Assembly: GCA_026988355.1 (NCBI GenBank)
Contig: JALSLK010000083.1
Coordinates: 1-42,035, forward strand
Source: Flavobacteriaceae bacterium
GTDB lineage: Bacteria; Bacteroidota; Bacteroidia; Flavobacteriales; Flavobacteriaceae
Length of the DNA stretch: 42,035 nucleotides
Reading direction: 5' to 3'
A program made the translations under genes and the position numbers. Every line of letters starts with the position of its first letter. The first letter of the stretch is position 1. The notes beneath the pieces are model-generated. The model saw nothing but the letters and a program-made list of their open reading frames with translations. It did not search any database and had not been told where the DNA came from. Shown piece after piece: positions 18,364 to 26,039 of this stretch.

Positions 18364-18903
18364 TTATTCCGTAGTGGCTTCCTCTTCTTTTTTAAAAGGA
18401 TTATTATTTTTAAGGTTTTCTACTTGTTCTAAAATAGAAGGAAATAAAGTAGGAGCAAAACTTTTTACAGGATTGTATAAAATAGAATTTTCTAAAGTAT
18501 CGTGTTTTATAAAAGTAATCGTATCGTTTAATTTTCCAAAAAGATTCATAATAACACTTAAAATCATTCCAATTTTTGCAGCACCAAAAACAGCACCAGC
18601 GATTTTATTGAGAACACCAAGTTGCGCAGCATCAATAATTTTAGTTAAAAGTTTACCAACTAAAGAAACGAGAATAAGAATAATTAAAAACGTAATGGCA
18701 AAAGAAGCGGCTTGAATATATTTAGCATCCCATTCTACCTTTATTTTTAGCCAATCGGCAACAAAATAAGAAAAATGGATAGCACCATATAAACCTACTA
18801 AAAGTGATAAAAGAGAGGCGATTTCAATAAAAAAACCTTTCATAAAACCTCTAACTAATCCAAAAATTAAGAGAGCAGCTAAAACAATGTCAATAATTTC
18901 CAT
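18364..18903 (-). CDS. CvpA family membrane protein
   Basis: This 179-residue protein has four predicted membrane helices within residues 1-125 and the CvpA start pattern IIDIVLAALLIFGLVRGFMKGFFIEIASLLSLL (residues 3 to about 37). The conserved G-x-A-x-G region reads LNKIAGAVFGAAK. A charged C-terminal tail ends in KKEEEATTE. CvpA was first linked to colicin V production in E. coli; homologues appear to have general envelope roles. It is the first gene of the minus-strand cvpA-panB-phnA-like group and has its own -7 box at 18922-18929. Confidence 0.87.
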   Translation of the reverse strand: MEIIDIVLAALLIFGLVRGFMKGFFIEIASLLSLLVGLYGAIHFSYFVADWLKIKVEWDAKYIQAASFAITFLIILILVSLVGKLLTKIIDAAQLGVLNKIAGAVFGAAKIGMILSVIMNLFGKLNDTITFIKHDTLENSILYNPVKSFAPTLFPSILEQVENLKNNNPFKKEEEATTE

Positions 18904-18921
18904 ACGATTTATTTAGTATTG

Positions 18922-18929
18922 CAAATATA
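18922..18929 (-). promoter_or_regulatory. Candidate -7 box of the CvpA-family/panB transcript
   Basis: On the minus strand this reads TATATTTG, an exact TAnnTTTG match, 19 bp upstream of the ATG at 18903. No -33 element could be assigned. Confidence 0.45.
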
Positions 18930-18999
18930 ACTAACTTTTCTTTTGAAAAAAGTTGCTTATTGTTTTTTTTTCTATTCATACGAGTAGCAATATGTAAAA

Positions 19000-21900
19000 T
19001 TAAACCTGTACAACCTTAACATCATCATTCAAATAAACTAACAATTTTTTAGAAACGGTATAAAACATTTTTTCTAAAACAAAAGCATACTTATCTATTT
19101 GTAATTCGTGTTTTTTTTCGGGCTTACCAGTTTTATAATCTATAATAACAACGTCATTATCTTTAAAAACAAGTCTGTCTGGAATAATAATTAGTCTTTC
19201 ATCGGTAACAATTTCTCGTTCATTAAGTACGTTAACATTTTTACTAAAATAAGAAGATAATTCTGGATGCATAACCACATTAGAAATTAAATTAGAGATG
19301 CTATTTTTTTGCTCCAAGGTAATAAGACCATTGTCAACATAAGTCAAAATTATATTTTGAACGTCTTTTTTTGTAATTATTTTTGCAAGAATCTCATGTA
19401 TTAAATTGCCATAGCGACGAGCTTGTTCATTTTCAGTATCTTGACCGATAGATCGAGCAACAATATTAATATTGTGATTTTTCCAATCGGAACTAATAAA
19501 TTCTTTTTGCTCGATAGATTTTTGTACATGTGCTTTATCCGATTTTCGTTCCAAACAGCCAAAATTATAAACAGACTGTTCGATATCCCATTTTCCAATA
19601 TGATTAAGATAATCTATAAAAAGATGTGAATAATATTTAGGAACATCAGACTCTTTTTTGTACTCGCTAATAATATATAATTGCTCTTCGGCTCTAGTTA
19701 AAGCAACATACAATAAATTAAAATTATCTAATTCTAATTTTTCTTGTTGTAATAGATAGAGGTATTCTCCAATTTCTCCAGTGCTTTTTAAAGATTTATT
19801 ATAATTAATTAAAAAAGATTCAAAATTTAAAAATAAATCTTTTGGAAGAGGATGGTACCATACTTTGGATTTTTTATGGTCGTAAATATCCAAATCAAAC
19901 GGATAAATAACAACAGGAAATTCCAACCCTTTAGCTTTGTGAATTGTCATAATTTGTACAGCATCTTTTCCTTCAGGAATAACAATACTTAAAGTGTCTT
20001 TTTTATCTTCCCAATATGCTAAAAAGGAAGCGATACCATCCGATTTTTTTTGAGAAAAATCCAAAATAATATCTAGAAAAAATTGTAGATAAGCATCAGA
20101 ATTTTTGGTTAAATAAAAAGTTCGGATAATATATTCTATAGCGTCGTATAACGATAAAGTATTAAAATCAATTAGACTAAAATGTACATTAAAAACGTGT
20201 AAAGCGTTAAAAAAAGTAGTGAGTTCTAAATTTAAATGTTTGTCGAAAAAAGTATGTTTATCTCCACTTAAACGCAAATGTTCGTAAAGAAAATACAAGA
20301 CATCAAGTTTCGTTTCTTTAGCTTCTGGTTGAGAAATTAGTTGTAAAAGTTGTGTGATAAAAATAACTTTAGGAGAATTTTGCAATAATAAAGTTTCTGA
20401 GCTAATAATTGCAATGTTGTTTAGGGTAAGAAATTCGGCTATTGCAACACCTTGCTTACGAGTTCTAGTTAAAATACAAATTTCATTTTTGTGAAAATCT
20501 TTAGAAATGTTATGAATAATATCTAAAGCTTTTTGCGGATAAGCAATATATTTTTCGGCACTAGGCAAACCATTTTCGATAAAGGAAACTTGTACAAAAC
20601 CACCATTTTTCTCATTTTTATTTTGCCTATTTCCAACAGTATATAAATTTTTATAAGTATCATTTTTAAGATATTTGGAGATATGTTGAAAAAAAGAATT
20701 ATTAAAATCGATAATTTCAGAATAACTACGCCAATTGGTATCTAGCGGATTTACTTTTTTTGGAATATGAAACGAATTTATTCCATTAGAATCAGATAAT
20801 TCAATAAACTGTTCAGCCTTACCACCACGCCAACGATAAATCGCTTGTTTTGCATCGCCAACAAGAAGTAAACTTCCTTTTTCGCCTTTTGTATTTTCAC
20901 TTTCTAAAGCATTATTAATTAACGGAATTAAATTTTGCCATTGCATTACCGAAGTATCTTGCATTTCGTCAATAAAATAATGCCGATATTTTTCACCAAT
21001 TTTTTCGTAAATAAACGCAACAGGTTGCTCTTTTAAATGATTGCTTATTAATTGATTAAACTCAGAATTTAAACGAATGTTATTGTCTTCTTTAATCTCT
21101 GTTAGAATCTGATTGATGCTGCGTAAAACTGCCAAAGGAATAATGCTTCCGTGAACTAATTTATTTAAAACATAAGTAGGATAGAGTTTGTCATACACTA
21201 CTTTAGATTGATAATAAAGCTGTGTTAAAGGTTCTCTAATACTATCTATTTCTAACTTTACAGAACTAGAGGCTTTATTTGTGTATTGTAAATGACCACT
21301 CTCAATATTTTTATGAAGACGACCTTCAAAATTAATTTTATCTAAATTTAGAGAAACTAATTTTTTAAAGTGGTTTGGAAAATCACTATAAGTAAAATTT
21401 TTAAAAATTAAAGAAGTAGAATTTATAAGAGCAATAGCAGTTGTGCCAATGGTAACAAAATGCTTTTCAATTTCTTTTTGTTGCTTATTAATATGTTTTT
21501 TTAAAGCAACAAAATCTTGAATTGGTTTTTGTGTAATTTTATTTAGATAAAAAATATCGTTTTCATTTAAAAGTAATTTAGCAATCTCTTTTAAATCAAA
21601 AGAAATATCCCAACTTTTATCCTCATTTGCTTTTGAAATAGAAAAATCAATAAGTGTTTTGGTTAGCTCTTTATCTTCTCCAATTCTAGAAATTAATACA
21701 TCAACAGCTTCGTTTAATAATGAAAAGGCATCCATTTCTACTTCAAAATTAAGAGATAAACCCAAATCATAAGCAAAACTTTTAATAAGTCGATACGTAA
21801 AACTATCTATGGTAGTAATGCTAAAAGCAGCATAATTATTTAAAATACTTTTTAATATTTTTTGCGAACGTTTATGAATTATAATAGGTTCAACATCTAG

Positions 21901-22158
21901 TTCTGTATAAATTAAAGTAAATAAAGAATGGTTGGAATGCATGATATTTACATCAGAAAAATCACGTAAACTATCCATGATTCTTATTTTCATTTCGGCA
22001 GCAGCTTTGTTGGTAAAGGTAATAGCAAGAATTTTTTGAAACCGAAAAACATCACTAGATTTAAAAAGAATTTTTAGATATTCTTTTACCAAAGTAAATG
22101 TTTTTCCACTTCCAGCAGAAGCGTTATATACTTGAAAAGAAGATTCAGAAATATGCAT
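19000..22158 (-). CDS. AddA/RecB-like UvrD-family helicase with C-terminal nuclease domain
   Basis: This 1052-residue superfamily 1A helicase has Walker A ASAGSGKT (residues 13-20), the RecB/AddA-type TFTNKAAAEMK (motif Ia), FIDEMQDT (Walker B, near 395), GDAKQAIYRWRGG (motif III), TIHKAKGLEFPVV (motif V region) and LLYVALTRAEEQLYI (motif VI). The C-terminal ~120 residues contain YGNLIHEIL, then IPDRLVF and VVIIDYKTGK, the signature of the RecB/AddA PD-(D/E)xK nuclease. It is therefore likely the AddA-type subunit of a double-strand-break end-resection enzyme. The AddB-type partner is not next to it: neighbours are a TerB-like gene upstream and the CvpA-family gene downstream. A -7 box lies at 22219-22226. 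Confidence 0.9.
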   Translation of the reverse strand: MHISESSFQVYNASAGSGKTFTLVKEYLKILFKSSDVFRFQKILAITFTNKAAAEMKIRIMDSLRDFSDVNIMHSNHSLFTLIYTELDVEPIIIHKRSQKILKSILNNYAAFSITTIDSFTYRLIKSFAYDLGLSLNFEVEMDAFSLLNEAVDVLISRIGEDKELTKTLIDFSISKANEDKSWDISFDLKEIAKLLLNENDIFYLNKITQKPIQDFVALKKHINKQQKEIEKHFVTIGTTAIALINSTSLIFKNFTYSDFPNHFKKLVSLNLDKINFEGRLHKNIESGHLQYTNKASSSVKLEIDSIREPLTQLYYQSKVVYDKLYPTYVLNKLVHGSIIPLAVLRSINQILTEIKEDNNIRLNSEFNQLISNHLKEQPVAFIYEKIGEKYRHYFIDEMQDTSVMQWQNLIPLINNALESENTKGEKGSLLLVGDAKQAIYRWRGGKAEQFIELSDSNGINSFHIPKKVNPLDTNWRSYSEIIDFNNSFFQHISKYLKNDTYKNLYTVGNRQNKNEKNGGFVQVSFIENGLPSAEKYIAYPQKALDIIHNISKDFHKNEICILTRTRKQGVAIAEFLTLNNIAIISSETLLLQNSPKVIFITQLLQLISQPEAKETKLDVLYFLYEHLRLSGDKHTFFDKHLNLELTTFFNALHVFNVHFSLIDFNTLSLYDAIEYIIRTFYLTKNSDAYLQFFLDIILDFSQKKSDGIASFLAYWEDKKDTLSIVIPEGKDAVQIMTIHKAKGLEFPVVIYPFDLDIYDHKKSKVWYHPLPKDLFLNFESFLINYNKSLKSTGEIGEYLYLLQQEKLELDNFNLLYVALTRAEEQLYIISEYKKESDVPKYYSHLFIDYLNHIGKWDIEQSVYNFGCLERKSDKAHVQKSIEQKEFISSDWKNHNINIVARSIGQDTENEQARRYGNLIHEILAKIITKKDVQNIILTYVDNGLITLEQKNSISNLISNVVMHPELSSYFSKNVNVLNEREIVTDERLIIIPDRLVFKDNDVVIIDYKTGKPEKKHELQIDKYAFVLEKMFYTVSKKLLVYLNDDVKVVQV

Positions 22159-22218
22159 TTGGAGCGCTCTAGTTTTTACATTTTTTTATAAAACAATAAA
22201 AATTTATTATTGTAGTTT

Positions 22219-22226
22219 CAAAAATA
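22219..22226 (-). promoter_or_regulatory. Candidate -7 box of the AddA-like gene
   Basis: On the minus strand this reads TATTTTTG, matching TAnnTTTG, 61 bp upstream of the ATG at 22158 and just beyond the terminator of the preceding gene, so the helicase gene is likely its own transcription unit. Confidence 0.42.
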
Positions 22227-22227
22227 C

Positions 22228-22257
22228 AAAAAGCCAAACAGAATCGTTTGGCTTTTT
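22228..22257 (-). terminator. Terminator of the TerB-like gene
   Basis: AAAAAGCCAAAC and GTTTGGCTTTTT form a perfect 12-bp stem around a 6-nt loop, 27 bp beyond the stop of the minus-strand TerB-like gene. Read on the minus strand it is a GC-containing stem followed by a T run. Confidence 0.8.
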
Positions 22258-22284
22258 ATAGGTTTTAAAATAGAAACCCTAAAA

Positions 22285-22719
22285 CTAAATACTATTTACA
22301 GCTTTAATAGCAGCAGTAAAATCTTCTAAGTCGTTATCATTCATAATTAGATGTACCGCTTCGCTGCAAACCTTATCAATATTGTCGATAGGAAAAGTTA
22401 AGCCAATAGCTACTTTTTTAAGTAAATCAACTTCTTCTTTACTAGGCGTATCATCTGCATAAACCATTTTAGTTAAACGGTATAATCTTTCGATAGAAGC
22501 ATCGTAGCCTATAGGAGGATTCATCGGATATTTTTCTGGATTCTTAAGTATTTTCTTATACTCATCCTCCGTAATATTTAAACGTCTTGCAGTACGATCT
22601 AATAGTTTTTGTTCCCCTTCAGAAATAACAGCATCAATTTTTGCCATTTTTACGATACTAGCAAAATGACCAAGGTTTCTTTTGTGTTCACCAGTTGAAT
22701 ATAAATCAGATATAGACAT
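22285..22719 (-). CDS. TerB-like protein
   Basis: This 144-residue all-helical acidic protein resembles TerB/DjlA-N domains: HFASIVKMAKIDAVISEGEQKLLDRTA carries the typical D/E-rich loop between helices, and a second related half begins near YRLTKMVYADD. It has no signal peptide and no membrane helix. The name comes from tellurite-resistance clusters, but none of the other ter genes are here, so a resistance role should not be assumed. It is monocistronic, bounded by a terminator at 22228-22257 and a -7 box at 22769-22776. Confidence 0.8.
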   Translation of the reverse strand: MSISDLYSTGEHKRNLGHFASIVKMAKIDAVISEGEQKLLDRTARRLNITEDEYKKILKNPEKYPMNPPIGYDASIERLYRLTKMVYADDTPSKEEVDLLKKVAIGLTFPIDNIDKVCSEAVHLIMNDNDLEDFTAAIKAVNSI

Positions 22720-22768
22720 ATTTTTTAATTTACTTTTTACAATTTTTAAGTTGCTTTAATTATTTTGG

Positions 22769-22776
22769 CAAATATA
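22769..22776 (-). promoter_or_regulatory. Candidate -7 box of the TerB-like gene
   Basis: On the minus strand this reads TATATTTG, an exact TAnnTTTG match, 50 bp upstream of the ATG at 22719. Confidence 0.45.
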
Positions 22777-22826
22777 AAAAATCTAAAAGGATATTCTTCA
22801 ATTATCACTTTACATTTTTTATTTAA

Positions 22827-23453
22827 TTACGAAAGTAATTGTTTGAGAACCTCTTTTTTACTTAAATGTCTCGTGTCATTTAATCTGTCATATTTTAATT
22901 TCCAACCAAAAGTGCCAACCATTTGTTCCATAACTTTTAGTGTATCAATAGCTTTGGTTTTGGCAGAAAATAGAAGGTCACTTTCGGGAATTTTATCTGT
23001 AAAATTTTGTTTTACTTTTTTATTTAGATCCGTTAATTCGGAAGCATCAAACTTATTAAATAGTCCATTTTGAATATCGTAAAATTCTAGATGCGTTTCC
23101 ATACCAATAACCTCAGGTTCAGGAAAAGAAGTTACAGTTATTAGTCTTTTATCAGGATTTGCATTGAATTGCATTTTTTTCATATCAAAACCAATAAAAA
23201 CCTTGGCATTAGCCATAACAATAGCTTTCTTTTTGCTAGAAACCATATTTAACAACGAATTTTTTTCATCTTGAAAATGCATAATTTCGTTCATACTACC
23301 TTCAACAGTAATTAGTTTAGAGACCGTTCTAATTTTTTCTAATAGAATAACAGACTGCTCTTTAGATTTACTTTTAAAAAAAGATCTTTTTGAAAATAAA
23401 TAATAAATAGACAAAACCAATCCGCCAAAAATAAAACCTAAAATAAAATTCAT
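22827..23453 (-). CDS. DUF4230 membrane-anchored protein
   Basis: This 208-residue protein has one N-terminal membrane helix (about residues 2-21), then a soluble domain matching the DUF4230 pattern: EKIRTVSKLITVEGSMNEI, a KKAIVMANAKVFIGFDM strand pair, and FPEPEVIGMETHLEFYD. The C-terminal part is helical. The function is unknown. It is divergent from the small barrel gene at 23580, with a -7 box on its own strand at 23474-23481. Confidence 0.82.
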   Translation of the reverse strand: MNFILGFIFGGLVLSIYYLFSKRSFFKSKSKEQSVILLEKIRTVSKLITVEGSMNEIMHFQDEKNSLLNMVSSKKKAIVMANAKVFIGFDMKKMQFNANPDKRLITVTSFPEPEVIGMETHLEFYDIQNGLFNKFDASELTDLNKKVKQNFTDKIPESDLLFSAKTKAIDTLKVMEQMVGTFGWKLKYDRLNDTRHLSKKEVLKQLLS

Positions 23454-23473
23454 AATTATTAAATAAGATGTTG

Positions 23474-23481
23474 CAAACTTA
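23474..23481 (-). promoter_or_regulatory. Candidate -7 box of the DUF4230 gene
   Basis: On the minus strand this reads TAAGTTTG, an exact TAnnTTTG match, 21 bp upstream of the ATG at 23453. Confidence 0.45.
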
Positions 23482-23532
23482 AGTGAAAAAAATTAATTGT
23501 TATTTGAACTGCATATTTCATACCAAAATATT

Positions 23533-23540
23533 TAACTTTG
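23533..23540 (+). promoter_or_regulatory. Candidate -7 box of the 23580 gene
   Basis: TAACTTTG matches TAnnTTTG and lies 40 bp upstream of the ATG. TTTG at 23503-23506 is a possible -33 element but the 26-nt spacing is longer than usual. It makes a divergent promoter pair with 23474-23481. Confidence 0.45.
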
Positions 23541-23579
23541 CGTTCTAATAAAAGAAACATTAAATATAAATATAAAAAA

Positions 23580-24086
23580 ATGAAAAAAGGAATTTTTATC
23601 TTAGTATTATTACTCGTAGCAATTACAACAAATGCACAAGAAATCGCAGATAATACCATTGGAATTAGATTAGGTAATTATAATGGAATAGGTCCAGAGG
23701 TGTCTTATCAAAAAAAAATAAGTGATAATAGCCGTTTAGAAGCAGGATTAAGTTGGAGAGGTCATGTAAATTATAACGATGTGAAATTAGTAGGACTTTA
23801 CCAACGTGTTTTTAATTTTGAACCCTTAGAAGGTATGAATTGGTATGTAGGAGCAGGAGGAGGAGTGGGATTTTGGAATTATAATTCTGGTTTTTATTAT
23901 TACGATAATGGTAGAAATAAAAGTAACGGCGTGTATTTTTTAGCAGCAGGAAATGGAGGCGTAGAATATAAATTTAAATTTCCGTTGTTAGTTTCTTTCG
24001 ATGTAAGACCAGAATTTGGTTTTGCAAATTTTAGAAAAGGGTTGGATGTAGATGTTGCAATTGGAGCAAGGTATACATTCAATTAA
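23580..24086 (+). CDS. Small secreted beta-barrel-like protein, unknown function
   Basis: This 168-residue protein has a clear signal peptide (MKKGIFILVLLLVAITTNAQ). The rest alternates hydrophobic and polar residues with many Gly and aromatic residues (IGIRLGNYNGIGPEVSYQK, then WYVGAGGGVGFWNY). It ends in a strand finishing GARYTFN, the pattern of a small eight-stranded outer-membrane barrel. The start is set at the ATG at 23580, because the 14 codons upstream from a TTG at 23538 overlap the -7 box and are rich in Lys. No family-specific motif is recognised. Confidence 0.72.
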   Translation: MKKGIFILVLLLVAITTNAQEIADNTIGIRLGNYNGIGPEVSYQKKISDNSRLEAGLSWRGHVNYNDVKLVGLYQRVFNFEPLEGMNWYVGAGGGVGFWNYNSGFYYYDNGRNKSNGVYFLAAGNGGVEYKFKFPLLVSFDVRPEFGFANFRKGLDVDVAIGARYTFN

Positions 24087-24108
24087 GAACATAATAAATT
24101 TAAAAAAA

Positions 24109-24148
24109 TATCTTAGCTTAGCAATAAATAAGTTAAGATAATTTTTTT
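24109..24148 (+). terminator. Inverted repeat before the YafY gene: terminator and/or operator
   Basis: TATCTTAGCTTA (24109-24120) and TAAGTTAAGATA (24129-24140) pair over 12 bp with one mismatch and an 8-nt loop, followed by a T run. It lies 22 bp after the barrel gene and ends only a few bases before the YafY ATG at 24155, so it may end the first transcript. The left arm also contains TATCTTAG, one base from the -7 consensus, which would place the repeat at the YafY promoter. Confidence 0.5.
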
Positions 24149-24154
24149 TATAAA

Positions 24155-24862
24155 ATGTCCGAAAACGAAAAACCAAGACTTACCAGATTAACAGACGTAC
24201 TTACGCAATTACAATCAAAAAAAATATTGACTGCAAGAGAAATTGCAGAAAAGCATCAAATTAGTATACGTACCGTATATAGAGACATAAGAACGCTAGA
24301 ACGATCAGGAATACCGATAGTAACTATCGAAGGAAAAGGATACTCTATCATGCAAGGATTTAATTTACCGCCAGTAATGTTTACCGAAAGTGAAGCGAAT
24401 GCAATGATTACAGCCGAACAAATTATTGCAGGAAATAAAGACAAATCCTTAATAGAAGAATATCAAAATGCAGTTGCAAAAGTAAAAGCGATACTTCGCT
24501 ATTCACAAAAAGAAAAAGTAGCACTATTATCCGAAAGAATAGTAGTACGAAAAAAAGATGAAAATCAGAATACAAGTAACTATTTAATGATAATACAAGA
24601 AGCAGTAACTAACTTTAAGTTAATAAAAATAAGTTACGAATCATTGCAAAATAAAAAAACAGAACGTCTTGTAGAACCATTTGCACTATATAGTACACAA
24701 GAAAATTGGTTACTCATAGCGTATTGTAGATTACGAAAAGATTTTAGAGTTTTTAGATTAGACAGAATAAAAAAATTACAAGTGCAACACCAACAATTTG
24801 AAGCGCATAAAATGACATTACAAGAATATTTTGAAATCTGTAAAGAAAAATATTCAAATTAA
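24155..24862 (+). CDS. YafY-type transcriptional regulator (HTH_11 + WYL domain)
   Basis: This 235-residue regulator has an N-terminal winged helix (about 7-65) with the motif LTAREIAEKHQISIRTVYRD, where the recognition helix is ISIRTVYRDIRTLER. The WYL ligand-sensing domain spans about 135-215 and includes KISYESLQNKK, EPFALYSTQENWLLIAYC and FRVFRLDRIKKL. WYL regulators sense a ligand, often a nucleotide or nucleic acid fragment in characterised cases. The gene stands 107 bp before a GyrI-like gene, and a phased direct repeat between them is a likely binding site. Confidence 0.9.
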   Translation: MSENEKPRLTRLTDVLTQLQSKKILTAREIAEKHQISIRTVYRDIRTLERSGIPIVTIEGKGYSIMQGFNLPPVMFTESEANAMITAEQIIAGNKDKSLIEEYQNAVAKVKAILRYSQKEKVALLSERIVVRKKDENQNTSNYLMIIQEAVTNFKLIKISYESLQNKKTERLVEPFALYSTQENWLLIAYCRLRKDFRVFRLDRIKKLQVQHQQFEAHKMTLQEYFEICKEKYSN

Positions 24863-24871
24863 AAACAACCC

Positions 24872-24892
24872 CTGACATACCTCTGTCATACC
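24872..24892 (+). promoter_or_regulatory. Phased direct repeat, probable YafY operator
   Basis: CTGACATACC (24872-24881) and CTGTCATACC (24883-24892) agree at 9 of 10 bases and are spaced 11 bp start to start, one helical turn. They lie just upstream of the -7 box TATTTTTG at 24900-24907, filling the spacer where a bound activator or repressor would contact polymerase. Confidence 0.6.
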
Positions 24893-24899
24893 TTCTAAC

Positions 24900-24907
24900 T
24901 ATTTTTG
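24900..24907 (+). promoter_or_regulatory. -7 box of the GyrI-like gene
   Basis: TATTTTTG matches TAnnTTTG, 62 bp upstream of the ATG at 24970. No TTG is present at -33; the direct repeat occupies that side, which suits an activator-dependent promoter. Confidence 0.5.
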
Positions 24908-24969
24908 CAGTATTAACATTAAATTAGTAACCAGTATATCATTATAAAGATTACAGCAAAAACAAAAAA

Positions 24970-25428
24970 ATGAAAAAAATACAACAAGAAGCATTTAAAG
25001 TAATAGGAATAACAGTAAGAACAACAAACGAAAATGGACAAGCAGGAACCGATATTGTAGCTTTGTGGAATAAATTTATGGCAGAAGGAATAGTAGATAA
25101 AATTCCAAATAAAATAGATACCACCGTTTATTCGATTTATACCGAATATGAAAGCGATCATACCAAACCATATACAACTATGCTAGGGTGTAAAGTTTCT
25201 ACTATAAAAGAAGTGCCACAAGGCATGAGAGCAATAGAATTTAAAGGAGGAAATTATATCAAATTTATAGCAAAAGGAGATTTAACACAAGGCGTAGTAT
25301 TTAACAAATGGACAAAAATTTGGGAAATGGATTTAGATAGAAGATATACAGCAGATTTTGAAGTATATGGAGAAAAAGCTCAAAACCCAACAGATGCAGA
25401 GGTAGCTATTTTTATAGCTATTAAATAA
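24970..25428 (+). CDS. GyrI-like / AraC-type effector-binding domain protein
   Basis: This 152-residue stand-alone effector-binding domain shows the two SHS2-like halves: FKVIGITVRTTNE, then YSIYTEYESDHTKPYTTMLGCKV, and EVPQGMRAIEFKGGNYIKF followed by YTADFEVYGEKA near the end. There is no helix-turn-helix, so it is not itself an AraC regulator. The conserved acidic residue in the last strand region (FEVYGE) is typical of ligand-binding members. Such domains bind or hydrolyse small hydrophobic or cationic compounds. It follows the WYL regulator and is probably its target gene. Confidence 0.85.
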   Translation: MKKIQQEAFKVIGITVRTTNENGQAGTDIVALWNKFMAEGIVDKIPNKIDTTVYSIYTEYESDHTKPYTTMLGCKVSTIKEVPQGMRAIEFKGGNYIKFIAKGDLTQGVVFNKWTKIWEMDLDRRYTADFEVYGEKAQNPTDAEVAIFIAIK

Positions 25429-25435
25429 AAGTGAA

Positions 25436-25462
25436 ACAATATCTATTAATATTGTACATTTG
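25436..25462 (+). promoter_or_regulatory. Promoter with inverted repeat upstream of the lipoprotein gene
   Basis: ACAATAT (25436-25442) and ATATTGT (25449-25455) form a 7-bp inverted repeat with a 6-nt loop that abuts the -7 box TACATTTG (25455-25462). The ATG lies 38 bp downstream at 25500. The repeat could be a repressor site, or chance in AT-rich DNA. Confidence 0.42.
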
Positions 25463-25499
25463 CAAAAAAAATAATAATTAATAACAAAAAAATACTACA

Positions 25500-26027
25500 A
25501 TGAAAAATATTTTAAAATTTGGATTTATCTTTATTCTAGCAATTTCTTTAGTTTCTTGTGGAGGAGATGATGACGAAGGAGAAGCTACATTTACAGCAAA
25601 AATAAATGGAGTGGAGTTTGTTGCTACAAATGTAACAAATGGAATAATTACACAAAATGAACAACTAGGAGGTCAAAGGTTTGATGTTACTGCATCAGAT
25701 GATACTAATGTTTTTAATTTTGCAATATCAGCTACAGTAATAGATAATTGTATGCCTGCAATAGAATATGTAGGAGATTCTGTATTGATTTATTTCTCTT
25801 ATAAAAGAGCAGGAGGAGGAACTGTACAAGAACATACTCATACAGATGATGCAGGTTTGTCAACATTAAAAGCAACTATTACATCTTGTTCTGGAAGTAA
25901 AATGTCAGGAACATTTTCAGGAACATTTTCAAAAATAGGATCTCTACAAGATGAGTTTGTTACACCAGAGACCGTAGTAATAACAGAAGGTAGATTTGAA
26001 AATGTCGTATATCTTAAATCACTATAA
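25500..26027 (+). CDS. Lipoprotein, DUF6252-like
   Basis: This 175-residue lipoprotein has a signal peptide with lipobox SLVSCGG (Cys20) followed by an acidic DDDEGE run. That run resembles the Bacteroidetes lipoprotein export signal for surface display. The mature part begins FTAKINGVEFVA, the usual opening of small flavobacterial lipoproteins of the DUF6252 type. A Gly/Thr-rich beta-strand repeat (SGTFSGTFSK) follows near the C-terminus. No catalytic motif is seen. era begins 12 bp after its stop and may be read from the same transcript. The family name is from memory of the opening motif. Confidence 0.62.
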   Translation: MKNILKFGFIFILAISLVSCGGDDDEGEATFTAKINGVEFVATNVTNGIITQNEQLGGQRFDVTASDDTNVFNFAISATVIDNCMPAIEYVGDSVLIYFSYKRAGGGTVQEHTHTDDAGLSTLKATITSCSGSKMSGTFSGTFSKIGSLQDEFVTPETVVITEGRFENVVYLKSL

Positions 26028-26039
26028 TTAAATCATCTT

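Noticed and set aside
22285-22719. Tellurite resistance function for the TerB-like gene
   Set aside because: No terC, terD or other ter genes are nearby; the domain alone does not support the phenotype.
24970-25428. AraC-family transcription factor
   Set aside because: Only the effector-binding domain is present; there is no helix-turn-helix region.
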